Positions 54,227 to 64,000 of a stretch of DNA of 64,000 bases are shown piece by piece. The notes under the pieces are model-generated. The model had not been told where the DNA came from. It was given only the letters and a program-made list of their open reading frames with translations, and made no database searches. Made by a program: the position numbers and the translations under genes. Within the stretch, counting starts at the first letter, position 1. The number at the start of each line of letters is the position of its first letter. Source of the stretch: Xenorhabdus bovienii SS-2004. GTDB lineage: Bacteria; Pseudomonadota; Gammaproteobacteria; Enterobacterales; Enterobacteriaceae. The stretch covers positions 992,001 to 1,056,000 of the forward strand of contig NC_013892.1 of the NCBI RefSeq assembly GCF_000027225.1. The letters are read 5' to 3'.

Positions 54227-55392
54227 TATTTATTCCCCGCTGCTGCAACTGCCTGTTTAGCTGCGTCTGTCAAACTGCTGGCTGCAATGATGTTCAAACC
54301 ACTGTCTGCCAGTTTCTTCGCGCCCAACTCAGCATTGTTTCCTTCCAGACGAACCACTACCGGTACGTGAACACCAACTTCTTCCACAGCACCAATAATC
54401 CCGTCAGCAATCAAGTCACAGCGGACAATGCCACCAAAAATATTCACAAAAACAGCTTTAACATTTTCATCTGACAGGATAATTTTGAATGCTTCAGTAA
54501 CACGTTCTTTTGTCGCACCACCACCCACATCAAGGAAGTTTGCCGGGGCACCACCGTGCAGTTTGACAATGTCCATGGTTCCCATTGCCAAACCAGCACC
54601 ATTCACCATGCAGCCAATGTTGCCATCAAGAGCAACATAGTTCAGTTCCCATTGTGCAGCCTGAGCTTCACGCGGATCTTCCTGTGAAGGATCATGCATT
54701 TCACGCAATTCAGCCTGACGGAACATCGCGTTACCATCTGCACCCAGTTTCCCATCCAGACAGATAAGATCACCTTGAGTTGTGATAACCAGAGGGTTAA
54801 TTTCGACCATAGCCAGATCACGCTCAAGGAACAGCTTTGCCAATCCCATGAAAATTTTAGTGAACTGACCAACTTGTTTACTGGTTAAACCCAGTTTAAA
54901 CGCTAGTTCACGGCCTTGATACGGCATAGGGCCAGCCAGTGGGTCGATGATTGCTTTATGAATCAGTTCGGGCGTTTCTTCCGCCACTTTTTCTATTTCG
55001 ACACCACCTTCGGTAGAGGCCATAAACACTACACGACGTGTACCACGGTCAACAACAGCACCGAGATAGAGCTCCTTGGCAATATCGGTTGCTCCTTCTA
55101 CCAAGATCTGATGAACAGGCTGACCCTGTGCATCAGTCTGGTAAGTTACCAGTCGTTTACCCAGCCATTGTTCAGCAAAAGCACGGATATCTTCCTTGCT
55201 GTTGACGACTTTCACGCCACCAGCCTTACCGCGACCCCCTGCGTGAACTTGACATTTAACGACCCAAGGACCTGAACCAATCTTGGATGCTGCTTCTTCT
55301 GCTTCGCGCGGTGTAGTACAGGCATAACCAGCAGGTGCTGGTAAACCATACCGTGCAAAAAGTTGTTTTGCCTGATACTCGTGTAAATTCAT
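54226..55392 (-). CDS. sucC: succinyl-CoA synthetase beta subunit
   Basis: 388 residues, E. coli SucC length. ATP-grasp N-terminal domain: [23 protein letters not shown], the nucleotide-binding [16 protein letters not shown] near 46-61, and MVEINPLV near 196 (metal). C-terminal CoA-ligase domain: [20 protein letters not shown] and [15 protein letters not shown]. Follows sucB with a 162-base gap holding two hairpins. Confidence 0.97.
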   Translation of the reverse strand: MNLHEYQAKQLFARYGLPAPAGYACTTPREAEEAASKIGSGPWVVKCQVHAGGRGKAGGVKVVNSKEDIRAFAEQWLGKRLVTYQTDAQGQPVHQILVEGATDIAKELYLGAVVDRGTRRVVFMASTEGGVEIEKVAEETPELIHKAIIDPLAGPMPYQGRELAFKLGLTSKQVGQFTKIFMGLAKLFLERDLAMVEINPLVITTQGDLICLDGKLGADGNAMFRQAELREMHDPSQEDPREAQAAQWELNYVALDGNIGCMVNGAGLAMGTMDIVKLHGGAPANFLDVGGGATKERVTEAFKIILSDENVKAVFVNIFGGIVRCDLIADGIIGAVEEVGVHVPVVVRLEGNNAELGAKKLADSGLNIIAASSLTDAAKQAVAAAGNK

Positions 55393-55458
55393 GATGTTCT
55401 ATCCATAATTTAGTCTAAGAAAGGTAAATTACCTTCTATTTTATTGCTCTGGATATGA

Positions 55459-55543
55459 CCAGCCCGAAGGCTGGCCTGCATATACATTTTTTACATCAAC
55501 ATTGCTTTACTTCAGACTGGGCGGAATTTAACACCCTCCGCCC
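55459..55543 (-). other. two stable hairpins between sucB and sucC
   Basis: CCAGCC (55459-55464), CGAA, GGCTGG (55469-55474) reads on the minus strand as a UUCG tetraloop hairpin. GGGCGGA (55519-55525) and TCCGCCC (55537-55543) form a second stem just past sucB. Neither has a T-run, so they look like mRNA-stabilising or attenuating elements rather than full terminators. Confidence 0.65.
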
Positions 55544-55554
55544 CGATGGTGATG

Positions 55555-56769
55555 CTATACATCCAGCAACAAACGTGTCGGATCTTCCAGCATTTCTTTG
55601 ATGGTCACCAGGAAGCCTACAGACTCACGTCCATCAACCAGACGGTGATCATAAGACAGCGCCAGATACATCATCGGAAGGATCTCAACCTGGCCATTCA
55701 CTGCCATTGGGCGATCTTTGATAGCGTGCATGCCAAGGATCGCACTTTGTGGTGGGTTAATGATCGGTGTAGACATCAGAGAGCCGAAAACACCGCCGTT
55801 GGTAATTGTGAAGTTACCACCAGTGAGTTCTTCAACGGTCAACTTACCGTCACGGCCTTTAATAGCCAGCTCTTTGATGCTCTTCTCAATATCCGCCATG
55901 CCCAGTGCATCTGCATCACGCAGTACTGGTGTAACCAGACCACGAGGTGTAGATACCGCAATGCTGATATCAAAATAGTTGTGGTAAACCACGTCCGTGC
56001 CATCAATAGAAGCGTTAACTTCTGGATAGCGCTTCAGTGCTTCAACGACTGCTTTCACATAAAAGGACATGAAGCCCAGACGCATACCATGACGTTTTTC
56101 AAACGCGTCACCGTACTGCTTGCGCAATTCTTGAATTGGCTTCATGTTAACTTCGTTGAACGTCGTTAGCATTGCAGTATTGTTTTTCGCTTCAAGCAAG
56201 CGTTCTGCAACACGTTTACGCAGGCGAGTCATTGGAACGCGTTTCTCACTACGATGTGGCAGCTGAGAAGCCTGTGCTGGTGCAGCTTCAGCCACTTTGC
56301 CACTCTCTTTTTTATGCGCAGCGATATATTTTTCCACATCTTCGCGAACGATACGGCCACCAACGCCACTGCCTTTAATTGCAGCAGGATCTAAATCATG
56401 CTCTGCAATCAGACGACGAACCGCCGGACTTAATACGTCGTTGCTTTCTTCTTCCAAAGAAGCAGTCTGGCGCTGCGCTGGTGTTGATTCTGTTTTTTCT
56501 TTTACTTCAGCAGGAATACCCGTGCTATCGCTCAAACGGATACGACCGAGCAGTTGCTTGGACAGTACGGTGGCACCCTCTTCTTCCAAAATAGCTTCCA
56601 GAACACCGGCTTCACTCGCGGGTACTTCCAAAACGACTTTGTCAGTTTCAATTTCAACCAACACGTCATCACGTTGTACAGTGTCACCTGCTTTTTTATG
56701 CCATGTCGCAACAGTGGCATCTGCAACAGATTCAGGAAGGTCTGGAACCAGAATTTCTACGCTACTCAT
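55555..56769 (-). CDS. sucB: 2-oxoglutarate dehydrogenase E2, dihydrolipoamide succinyltransferase
   Basis: 404 residues. The lipoyl domain (1-78) carries the lipoylated lysine in [14 protein letters not shown] near 44. A linker leads to the E1/E3-binding domain ([27 protein letters not shown] near 110-140). The catalytic domain follows, with the His and Asp in [15 protein letters not shown] near 375. Forms the 24-mer core of the complex in the TCA cycle. Downstream of sucA by 13 bases. Confidence 0.97.
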   Translation of the reverse strand: MSSVEILVPDLPESVADATVATWHKKAGDTVQRDDVLVEIETDKVVLEVPASEAGVLEAILEEEGATVLSKQLLGRIRLSDSTGIPAEVKEKTESTPAQRQTASLEEESNDVLSPAVRRLIAEHDLDPAAIKGSGVGGRIVREDVEKYIAAHKKESGKVAEAAPAQASQLPHRSEKRVPMTRLRKRVAERLLEAKNNTAMLTTFNEVNMKPIQELRKQYGDAFEKRHGMRLGFMSFYVKAVVEALKRYPEVNASIDGTDVVYHNYFDISIAVSTPRGLVTPVLRDADALGMADIEKSIKELAIKGRDGKLTVEELTGGNFTITNGGVFGSLMSTPIINPPQSAILGMHAIKDRPMAVNGQVEILPMMYLALSYDHRLVDGRESVGFLVTIKEMLEDPTRLLLDV

Positions 56770-56782
56770 TTTCTATCCTTAT

Positions 56783-59590
56783 TTATTCAACGTTCAGGGC
56801 ATCATTAACCAGCGCTTGCTGCTGCTGCTGGTGAACAGACGTATAACCCACTGCCGGGGAAGCAGATGCTGGACGACCTGCATAACGTAAAGAAGCCCCA
56901 AATGGGATCACTTCACGGAAATTATGTTGACTGCAATACCAAGCACCTTGGTTCAGAGGTTCTTCCTGACACCAGACGAAGTCATGAACATGAGCATACT
57001 GCTCAAGCAGAGACTGCAAGTTCTGACGCGGGAATGGATATAGCTGTTCAACACGCACAATGGCAACATCAGCCTGCTCGTTCTTACGACGCTGATCCAA
57101 CAGATCGTAATAAACTTTACCGGAACAAAGCACAACACGTTTAACACCTTTTGGATCCAAGGCGTCAATTTCACCAATCACAGGCTCGAATTTACCGTTA
57201 GCCAGTTCATCCAGACTGGAGACCGCCAATGGATGACGCAACAGTGATTTAGGTGTCATGACAATCAGCGGACGACGCATACCACGCAGAGCCTGACGGC
57301 GCAGCATGTGATAAACCTGAGCCGGAGTTGATGGTACACAAACCTGCATATTCTGTTCTGCACACAATTGCAGATAGCGCTCCAAACGTGCTGATGAGTG
57401 TTCTGGACCTTGACCTTCATAACCGTGCGGCAACAGCATGACCAGACCACACATACGGCCCCATTTCTGTTCACCGGAGCTGATAAACTGGTCAATCACA
57501 ACCTGCGCAACGTTAGCGAAATCACCGAACTGGGCTTCCCAAATCGTCAAAGCGCGAGGTTCTGTCGTTGCATAACCGTATTCAAACGCCAGTACTGCTT
57601 CTTCTGACAGTACAGAATCCCATACGTTGAATACACCCTGACTACTGTGAACATTTTCCAGAGGGACATAAACAGCAGCATTCGGCTGATTATGGATAAC
57701 GGCATGACGGTGGAAAAATGTACCACGACCCGCATCTTCACCCGATAGGCGCACAGGGATGCCTTCATCAACCAGAGTAGCGTAAGCCAATGTTTCCGCA
57801 CCACCCCAGTCAAACAGCTTATTGCCGTTAGCCATTTCTTCACGGTCGCCGTAAATTTTCGCAACCCGTGAATGCATTTCAACTTCAGCAGGAATGGTGC
57901 TGATACGTTTGCCGAGATCTTGCAGGCGTTTCATATCCACTTTATGTGGGTAGTCCTCATCCCATTCGTGATTCAGGTAAGGCTCCCACGTAAATGAGTG
58001 CAACCCCATAGGACGCCATTCATTCACAACGCACTCACCATGATCCAGCGCATCACGATACAGATTGGCCATTTCAGTAACATCGTTAGCTGCCAGCAGG
58101 CCTTCTGCTATGAGTTTATCTGCATAGATTTTACGTGGTGTCGGCTGTTTTTTGATTTTCTGGTACATCAGTGGCTGAGTTGCACTTGGCTCATCAGCTT
58201 CGTTATGACCGTGGCGACGGTAGCAAACCAGATCAATCATCACATCACGTTTGAAGGTATTACGGAAATCAAGCGCCAGACGAGTAACAAAGGCAACGGC
58301 TTCCGGATCATCCGCGTTAACGTGGAAAATCGGTGCCTGCACCATTTTCACAATATCAGTACAATATTGCGTTGAACGGGCATCTTTCGGATTAGAGGTA
58401 GTGAAACCAATCTGGTTGTTAATCACGATGCGAACAGTACCGCCAACTTCATAGCCTCGAGCCTGAGACATATTCAGGGTTTCCTGAACAATCCCCTGCC
58501 CTATTACAGCAGCGTCACCATGAATGGTTACTGGCAGAACCATGTTGCTTCGGCCTTCATCAAGACGGTCACGGCGAGCACGCACTGAACCAATAACGAC
58601 AGGGCTGACAATTTCAAGGTGAGATGGGTTGAAAGCTAACGCCAAATGTACCAATCCCCCTTCAGTTTCGAAATCAGAGGAAAAGCCCTGATGGTATTTT
58701 ACGTCACCTGTACCGAGATGCTCTTTATGTTTACCCGCAAATTCGTCAAACAAATCAGCTGGTTTTTTACCAAAGAGATTGACCAGAACGTTGAGGCGGC
58801 CACGATGAGCCATTCCCAGCACAACTTCACGGGTACCCTGTTTTCCCGCATGGCGGATCAGTTCTTTCAGCATTGGGATAAGCGCATCACCACCTTCAAG
58901 GGAAAAACGTTTCGCCCCCGGGAACTTAGCCCCCAAATAGCGTTCTAACCCTTCCGCTGCTGTCAGTTCCGCCAAGAAACGATGTTTTTCATCCGCACTG
59001 AACTGTGAACCTACCGCAATGGATTCCAGACGCTGCTGAATCCAGCGTTTTTCTTCCGTATTGGTGATATGCATATATTCCGCACCAATTGAACCACAGT
59101 AAATGCGTTTCAGGGCGTCATATAGATCAGCCAGTTTCAGTGTTTCTTTGCCAATGGCAAACGAGCCAACATTGAACGTTTCTTCAAAATCCGCTTTTGT
59201 TAAATTATGGAAAGCAGGATCGAGATCGGGTACAGGTTCCTGTTTCCATAATCCCAATGGGTCAAGATTCGCACTTTGATGGCCGCGGAAGCGGAATGCG
59301 TTAATGAGCTGCAAAACTTTAACTTGTTTTGCATCCATTGCTGGATCGCTGACTGAAGTGTGATAACGCGTGGCATCTTTTGCCAGACGACGGAAGTAAT
59401 CGCGCGTCTGTGAGTGAAGTTGTTCCCCGCTAAGCCCTATATCCGGTAATTGTTGGAATATTTCTCTCCAACTTGCATCAACGGAGTTAGGATCGGTTAT
59501 ATAGTCTTCATAGATTTGCTCTATGTAAGACTGGTTTGCACCAGCCAGAAAGCTCGAGTCCAGCCAGTCCTTCATTGCGCCGTTCTGCAT
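56783..59590 (-). CDS. sucA: 2-oxoglutarate dehydrogenase E1
   Basis: 935 residues, the E. coli length (933). A thiamine diphosphate enzyme that decarboxylates 2-oxoglutarate and passes succinyl to SucB. Visible: MAHRGRLNVLVN near 260, the ThDP-binding GDAAVIGQG ending in NNQIGFTT around 380-410, SGEDAGRGTFFHRHA near 645, and HGYEGQGPEHSSARLERYLQ near 730. ATG 59590. First gene of sucABCD. Confidence 0.97.
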   Translation of the reverse strand: MQNGAMKDWLDSSFLAGANQSYIEQIYEDYITDPNSVDASWREIFQQLPDIGLSGEQLHSQTRDYFRRLAKDATRYHTSVSDPAMDAKQVKVLQLINAFRFRGHQSANLDPLGLWKQEPVPDLDPAFHNLTKADFEETFNVGSFAIGKETLKLADLYDALKRIYCGSIGAEYMHITNTEEKRWIQQRLESIAVGSQFSADEKHRFLAELTAAEGLERYLGAKFPGAKRFSLEGGDALIPMLKELIRHAGKQGTREVVLGMAHRGRLNVLVNLFGKKPADLFDEFAGKHKEHLGTGDVKYHQGFSSDFETEGGLVHLALAFNPSHLEIVSPVVIGSVRARRDRLDEGRSNMVLPVTIHGDAAVIGQGIVQETLNMSQARGYEVGGTVRIVINNQIGFTTSNPKDARSTQYCTDIVKMVQAPIFHVNADDPEAVAFVTRLALDFRNTFKRDVMIDLVCYRRHGHNEADEPSATQPLMYQKIKKQPTPRKIYADKLIAEGLLAANDVTEMANLYRDALDHGECVVNEWRPMGLHSFTWEPYLNHEWDEDYPHKVDMKRLQDLGKRISTIPAEVEMHSRVAKIYGDREEMANGNKLFDWGGAETLAYATLVDEGIPVRLSGEDAGRGTFFHRHAVIHNQPNAAVYVPLENVHSSQGVFNVWDSVLSEEAVLAFEYGYATTEPRALTIWEAQFGDFANVAQVVIDQFISSGEQKWGRMCGLVMLLPHGYEGQGPEHSSARLERYLQLCAEQNMQVCVPSTPAQVYHMLRRQALRGMRRPLIVMTPKSLLRHPLAVSSLDELANGKFEPVIGEIDALDPKGVKRVVLCSGKVYYDLLDQRRKNEQADVAIVRVEQLYPFPRQNLQSLLEQYAHVHDFVWCQEEPLNQGAWYCSQHNFREVIPFGASLRYAGRPASASPAVGYTSVHQQQQQALVNDALNVE

Positions 59591-59921
59591 TGTGATCCCT
59601 TAAGCTTTAAAAGCTTTAGTTTTCGCCGTGGTTAACAAATACCGCTTAATGAGCGGTGTTGATAAAAGGTTCATTTGGACGTGCTTAATGCATGTTCTTT
59701 ATTGGGATTGTCCTACCCTTCAAGGAACCTTTAAAAACTGGATATCAGTTTCTAAAAGTTCCTTTATTTCAAAACATGCGCCGTCATTCGCAGTAGGCAA
59801 TTTATCATTTTTCATTCTTAATGCCCTCCATCAGCTTGATATTTCTTTCAAAATTGTGGAGGGCAACATTATATGCATTATTTACACGCGATTAATGCGT
59901 TATTTATGCACTATATTTTAC
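59591..59921 (-). other. sdhB-sucA intergenic region with a 9-bp stem
   Basis: 331 bases with no gene. TGCCCTCCA (59822-59830) and TGGAGGGCA (59857-59865) are perfect inverse copies, 26 bases apart. In E. coli the same gap holds repeated palindromes and an internal suc promoter; I see no clear promoter here. Confidence 0.55.
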
Positions 59922-60638
59922 TTATGCGCTGTGTTTCAGCAGCATCGACTTAATATGACCAATCGCTTTTGTCGGGTTCAACCCTTTAGGACAGACGCTG
60001 ACACAGTTCATGATGCTATGACAGCGGAAAACGCTGAACGCATCATTCAGTCCATCCAATCGTGAAGCCGTTTCAGTATCACGACTGTCAATCAGGAAAC
60101 GGTACGCAGCCAAAAGACCTGCCGGCCCAATAAACTTATCTGGGTTCCACCAGAACGATGGACAAGACGTCGAGCAACAGGCACACAGGATACATTCATA
60201 GAGGCCATCCAGTTTTTCACGCTGTTCCGGTGATTGTAGATGTTCGCGCGCTGGTGGGTTTTTACCATCGTTAATCAAATAAGGACGGATTTTCTCATAT
60301 TGCGTGTAGAACTGGCTCATATCAACAACCAGATCACGAACAACAGGCAAACCAGGCAACGGCCGAATGACAATCTTCTTATTACCCCGGCGCAGTACCG
60401 AAACGGGAGTAACACAAGCCAGACCATTCTTACCATTCATGTTCACACCGTCAGAGCCACAAACACCTTCACGGCAAGAACGGCGGAATGATAAGGTCGG
60501 GTCCTGCTCTTTTAACTGGATAAGCGCATCCAGCAGCATCATGTCACGCCCTTCCTCGGCTTCCAGCGTGTAATCCTGCATACGGGGTGCGTTATCTACA
60601 TCCGGATTATAACGATAAATCGAAAATTCAAGTTTCAT
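59922..60638 (-). CDS. sdhB: succinate dehydrogenase iron-sulfur subunit
   Basis: 238 residues from ATG 60638, the E. coli SdhB length; a longer frame would extend into sdhA. The [2Fe-2S] cysteines are in SCREGVCGSDGVNMNGKNGLAC (near 55-75); the [4Fe-4S] and [3Fe-4S] ligands are in CILCACCSTSCP (near 149-160) and CHSIMNCVSVCPKGLNP (near 206-222). It passes electrons from SdhA to quinone at the membrane. Confidence 0.97.
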   Translation of the reverse strand: MKLEFSIYRYNPDVDNAPRMQDYTLEAEEGRDMMLLDALIQLKEQDPTLSFRRSCREGVCGSDGVNMNGKNGLACVTPVSVLRRGNKKIVIRPLPGLPVVRDLVVDMSQFYTQYEKIRPYLINDGKNPPAREHLQSPEQREKLDGLYECILCACCSTSCPSFWWNPDKFIGPAGLLAAYRFLIDSRDTETASRLDGLNDAFSVFRCHSIMNCVSVCPKGLNPTKAIGHIKSMLLKHSA

Positions 60639-60675
60639 AATCTCTTTCTCCGCAACTGGAACATCAGCAACGCAA

Positions 60676-62442
60676 TTAGTAAGAACGCACTTTCGGCGGG
60701 AAAGCTTCACGCAGCGTAGGCTGCATGTTTACTTCACGCCGAGTCATGCTCTCAGTTCGCGGTAAATACAAGCTATGGCACAGCCAGTTCGCATCGTCAC
60801 GCTCTGGGTAGTCAAAACGACTGTGAGCACCACGGCTTTCTGTACGATAATTCGCAGACACTGCGGTCGAGTATGCGGTTTCCATCAGGTTGTCCAGTTC
60901 CAGACATTCGATGCGCTGGGTATTGAATTCTGATGAAGTATCATCCAGACGGGCATTTTGCAGACGTTCACGAATCACTTTCAGCTCTTCCAGCCCTTTT
61001 GCCATCGCATCACCTTCACGGAAGACCGAGAAGTTGTTTTGCATGCACGCTTGCAGTGCCTTACGGATTTCAACCGGATCTTCACCAGAACGGGTATTAT
61101 TCCAGCGGTTCAGGCGTTGTAGTGCTGCATCAACATCAGACTCACTGGCGTCACGGCTGGTTCCCTGCTCCATCAGGCACTCTTTCAGGTGCAAGCCAGC
61201 AGAACGGCCGAATACCACCAGGTCGAGCAATGAGTTACCCCCCAGACGGTTTGCTCCGTGGACAGATACACAGGCAATTTCACCTACAGCGAACAAGCCT
61301 GGAATGATGACATCTTCACCTTTTTCGTTGACAGTCAGCGCTTGACCCGTGATCTTGGTTGGAATCCCTCCCATCATATAGTGACAGGTTGGAATAACCG
61401 GGATCGGCTCTTTCACCGGATCAACGTGAGCAAAGGTACGGGATAATTCAAGAATGCCCGGCAGACGGGTTTCCAATACGTCTTTCCCCAGATGATCCAG
61501 TTTCAGTTTCGCATGAGGTCCCCAAGGACCTTCACAGCCACGGCCTTCACGGATTTCGATCATGATGGAACGTGCAACCACATCACGACCTGCCAGATCT
61601 TTAGCATTGGGTGCGTAACGCTCCATGAAGCGTTCACCATCTTTATTCAGCAGATAACCACCTTCACCACGGCAGCCCTCTGTTACCAGAACGCCGGCAC
61701 CCGCAATACCCGTTGGGTGGAATTGCCACATTTCCATATCTTGTACAGGAACGCCGGCACGCAGCGCCATACCAACACCATCACCAGTATTGATATGAGC
61801 ATTGGTTGTGGATTGGTAAATACGACCAGCGCCACCAGTTGCCAGAATGGTTGCCTTGGATTTGAAATAGACGATTTCGCCCGTTTCAATACAGATGGCA
61901 GTACAACCAACGATAGCACCATCCTGATTTTTGACGAGATCCAGTGAATACCATTCAGAGAAAACCGTCGTGTTATTTTTCAGGTTTTGCTGATACAGAG
62001 TGTGTAACAAAGCGTGACCCGTACGGTCAGCAGCAGCAGCAGTGCGGGCAGCCTGCTCGCCACCAAAATTCTTGGATTGCCCACCAAATGGACGTTGATA
62101 AATACGACCATTATCCAGACGGGAAAATGGCAGCCCCATGTGTTCCAATTCCAGAATGGCTTCAGGGCCAGTTTTACACATGTACTCAATGGCATCCTGG
62201 TCACCGATATAATCGGAGCCTTTCACCGTGTCATACATATGCCATTCCCAGTTATCCTCATGGGTATTGCCCAGAGCAACCGTAATTCCGCCCTGTGCTG
62301 AAACGGTATGTGAACGGGTTGGGAATACCTTGGAGATCAAGGCACAAGATAAACCCATTTGTGAAATTTGCAGTGCAGCACGCATACCTGCGCCACCCGC
62401 ACCAATAACAACCGCGTCAAACTCTCTTACTGGCAATTTCAT
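60676..62442 (-). CDS. sdhA: succinate dehydrogenase flavoprotein subunit
   Basis: 588 residues. It oxidises succinate to fumarate with covalently bound FAD. The FAD-binding [12 protein letters not shown] is near 14-25, the flavinylated His is in [10 protein letters not shown] near 45, and the catalytic [21 protein letters not shown] and [11 protein letters not shown] blocks lie near 242 and 354. ATG 62442 immediately follows the sdhD stop. Confidence 0.97.
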   Translation of the reverse strand: MKLPVREFDAVVIGAGGAGMRAALQISQMGLSCALISKVFPTRSHTVSAQGGITVALGNTHEDNWEWHMYDTVKGSDYIGDQDAIEYMCKTGPEAILELEHMGLPFSRLDNGRIYQRPFGGQSKNFGGEQAARTAAAADRTGHALLHTLYQQNLKNNTTVFSEWYSLDLVKNQDGAIVGCTAICIETGEIVYFKSKATILATGGAGRIYQSTTNAHINTGDGVGMALRAGVPVQDMEMWQFHPTGIAGAGVLVTEGCRGEGGYLLNKDGERFMERYAPNAKDLAGRDVVARSIMIEIREGRGCEGPWGPHAKLKLDHLGKDVLETRLPGILELSRTFAHVDPVKEPIPVIPTCHYMMGGIPTKITGQALTVNEKGEDVIIPGLFAVGEIACVSVHGANRLGGNSLLDLVVFGRSAGLHLKECLMEQGTSRDASESDVDAALQRLNRWNNTRSGEDPVEIRKALQACMQNNFSVFREGDAMAKGLEELKVIRERLQNARLDDTSSEFNTQRIECLELDNLMETAYSTAVSANYRTESRGAHSRFDYPERDDANWLCHSLYLPRTESMTRREVNMQPTLREAFPPKVRSY

Positions 62443-62790
62443 TTATGCACCCCACACAACAATTGTTCCGTAAATCAAATAAACCAACAACGCAACAATA
62501 ATGACCAGTTGCAGCACTAAACGCAGTGCGAGTGGCTTGACATAATCCGTCAGCACCTGCCACATCCCTATCCATGCGTGAACCAGGATAGAAAGCAGAG
62601 CCAGCACGGTGAACACTTTAGTGAGAGATGAAGAGAAGAAACTGCGCCAGACTTCATAGGTGATGTCTGACGTTGTTGCTACAAAACCAACAAGGTAAAG
62701 GACGTATAAAACAATAACGATTGCAGATGCACGCAGCAGCAGCCAGTCCTGAATACCCGTGCGACCCAATGCGGATGCGTTGCTTACCAT
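62443..62790 (-). CDS. sdhD: succinate dehydrogenase membrane anchor subunit
   Basis: 115 residues, three membrane helices. The start [33 protein letters not shown] matches E. coli SdhD. The haem-ligand histidine lies in [21 protein letters not shown] near 71, and the tyrosine nearby takes part in quinone binding. Overlaps sdhC by 7 bases. Confidence 0.96.
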   Translation of the reverse strand: MVSNASALGRTGIQDWLLLRASAIVIVLYVLYLVGFVATTSDITYEVWRSFFSSSLTKVFTVLALLSILVHAWIGMWQVLTDYVKPLALRLVLQLVIIVALLVYLIYGTIVVWGA

Positions 62791-63173
62791 AATAATACCC
62801 CAGCCAGAATAGACAGAATAACCGCGATTACTATTGCTACTTTGGCAGAAGCACTACCGGTAGCGAGGTTTTCTTCCAAGAAACCAAAATCCATCAATAC
62901 ATGGCGAATACCACCACAAATATGGTAAGCCAACGCCGTCAATATCCCCCACAGGATAAATTTAGCGAAGAAGCCAGTCATGATTTCAGATGCTTGCAGG
63001 AAGCCCTCTTGCGAAGACAGTGACATCCCCAGCAACCACAGCAGAATGCCGACTGCAATAAAGGTGATGACGCCTGAGATACGGTGCAAGATCGAAGTTA
63101 TCGCGGAGACGGGTTGGTTAATCGTCCGCAGATCGAGGTTGACAGGTCTTTGTTTTTTCACAATTTTGCCCAC
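62784..63173 (-). CDS. sdhC: succinate dehydrogenase cytochrome b556 subunit
   Basis: 129 residues. [34 protein letters not shown] at the N-terminus contains the quinone-site serine and arginine. The haem-ligand His is in [22 protein letters not shown] near 84. Three membrane helices. I take GTG 63173 as the start; no strong SD is near. First gene of sdhCDAB, which runs towards sucABCD. Confidence 0.95.
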   Translation of the reverse strand: MGKIVKKQRPVNLDLRTINQPVSAITSILHRISGVITFIAVGILLWLLGMSLSSQEGFLQASEIMTGFFAKFILWGILTALAYHICGGIRHVLMDFGFLEENLATGSASAKVAIVIAVILSILAGVLLW

Positions 63174-63799
63174 ACAGCTTTTTTTTATTTTCCATCCTCC
63201 GGTCCTGGGCAGGAATCAGACAGCGCTAAGAGGATACAAAGACACAACATAATTAAATTAACAATCCTTACATGTTCATCAAAAGTTGTGATTTGGCTAC
63301 GCTGGATGCTCCTGCAGCAGGGTAATCCGGAGACCTTACGGCAGTATAAGTACTTCACATACTTATTACAATTCCCACACAATATGATTATTAACATTTA
63401 GCTTGAACAGTGAGAAAGATCACGCTTCAAACATTTATCATAAAAACCATTATCTTATTTGACAAGGATTAAACATTTATCTTACATATATGAAGGTATA
63501 TATTGTTTACCGTCGTTTTCCGGCGGAAAAGTAAACTTCACGAAAAACAAAAGTTATGCAAAAGTACTAATTAGACACAAAATGACAACATTTTATGTTA
63601 AAAATACTTTAAACATAACACCCAGAAACTTTTTAACAACCTAAAAATCGTTGTCGCCCGTAATGAGATTTCAGCGTTATATAATGTGATACCAGCCTGA
63701 TTTTAAATTCTCTCCGGTAGCACAATGCCATCGGCACAGTATAAATTGCGCCTATCATGGTTGTTAGGGGTTATAAAAATAAGCGCTAAGGAGATGTAA
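63174..63799. promoter_or_regulatory. sdhC-gltA divergent regulatory region
   Basis: 626 AT-rich bases with no gene. AGTGA-GAAAGA-TCACG at 63409-63424 matches the CRP site TGTGA-N6-TCACA in eight of ten positions. A perfect TATAAT at 63680-63685 could be the -10 of gltA, with no good -35. AAGGAG (63788-63793) is the gltA ribosome site. E. coli controls both operons here with CRP and ArcA. Confidence 0.55.
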
Positions 63800-64000
63800 A
63801 TGGCTGATAAAAAAGCTACGTTGACCATAAGTGGTGCAGCTGCTATCGAACTAGACGTACTAACGCCGACCCTAGGTTCTGAAGTGATTGACGTTCGTAC
63901 CCTCGGCTCAAAGAGTTTCTATACCTACGATCCTGGCTTTACTTCTACGGCCTCCTGTGAATCAAAAATCACCTATATTGATGGCGACGAAGGCATTTTG
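63800..64000 (+). CDS. gltA: citrate synthase, N-terminal part (cut by window end)
   Basis: The first 67 codons, beginning MADKKATLTISGAAAIELDV and continuing through VRTLGSK, YDPGFTSTASCESKITYIDGDEGIL. This is the type II hexameric citrate synthase of enterics; the FTSTASCESKIT block is nearly invariant. It condenses acetyl-CoA with oxaloacetate at the entry of the TCA cycle. Divergent from sdhC. The rest lies beyond the window. Confidence 0.97.
   Translation, partial: MADKKATLTISGAAAIELDVLTPTLGSEVIDVRTLGSKSFYTYDPGFTSTASCESKITYIDGDEGIL

Noticed and set aside
55546..56169. 207-codon plus-strand frame opposite sucB
   Set aside because: Entirely antisense to a well-conserved gene; His- and Arg-rich composition of a shadow frame.

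Overview
The window is enterobacterial chromosome. Roughly the left 25 kb is the right part of an integrated P2-related tailed prophage, and the remaining 39 kb is core genome in a mostly E. coli-like order: bio, pgl-ybhA, mod, gpmA-aroG, pnuC, tRNA-Lys, tol-pal, cyd, suc, sdh, gltA. The backbone has AT-rich intergenic DNA, pnuC without nadA, and no gal operon between modF and gpmA. This points to the Xenorhabdus/Photorhabdus/Proteus/Providencia branch (Morganellaceae), most likely Xenorhabdus. The genus is inference.

Prophage (1 to about 25079, left end outside the window). The order is: the end of a DUF2732-like gene, two small ASCH/DUF3850-like genes, the HUH replication initiator (gpA), a small unknown gene behind a perfect LexA box, an Ogr-type activator, and portal and terminase facing left. 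Scaffold-protease, capsid, small terminase, head completion and tail completion genes then face right. The tail is not P2's. It has a DUF2586 sheath and DUF2597 tube, a lysis cassette (holin, M15 endopeptidase, overlapping spanins), a tail chaperone with an apparent -1 frameshift site, tape measure, DUF2590, baseplate J, gpI, a fibre with three 96-residue repeats, its assembly protein, and a hub-spike protein, as in K139-like phages.

Between the tail operon and the right attachment site lies what looks like an unlisted type I toxin-antitoxin locus. It has a 29-residue DinQ/TisB-like membrane peptide gene (24223-24312) with a long structured leader. A separate small RNA gene (about 23815-23929) begins with 21 nt that are antisense to that leader with one mismatch. 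The prophage ends inside the 5' end of a gene I read as uvrB. Its LexA-controlled promoter, a DnaA-box pair and ten codons survive on the minus strand at 25076-25207, just past bioD where enterobacteria carry uvrB. The rest of uvrB should lie beyond the left prophage end.

Core region. bioBFCD and bioA diverge around a BirA operator. An unknown AT-rich gene separates bioA from pgl. ybhA and modABC follow, then acrZ, a small gene that is easily missed, modE and modF. gpmA and aroG converge on one terminator. pnuC has a NadR-type operator. Two identical tRNA-Lys genes follow, with a decayed fragment beside them. cpoB-pal-tolB-tolA-tolR-tolQ-ybgC-ybgE-cydX-cydB-cydA run leftwards, then sucDCBA and sdhBADC. 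gltA starts rightwards at 63800 and is cut by the window end. Together the right-hand 11 kb encodes most of the TCA cycle (2-oxoglutarate dehydrogenase E1/E2, succinyl-CoA synthetase, succinate dehydrogenase, citrate synthase) beside cytochrome bd oxidase and the envelope Tol-Pal machine.
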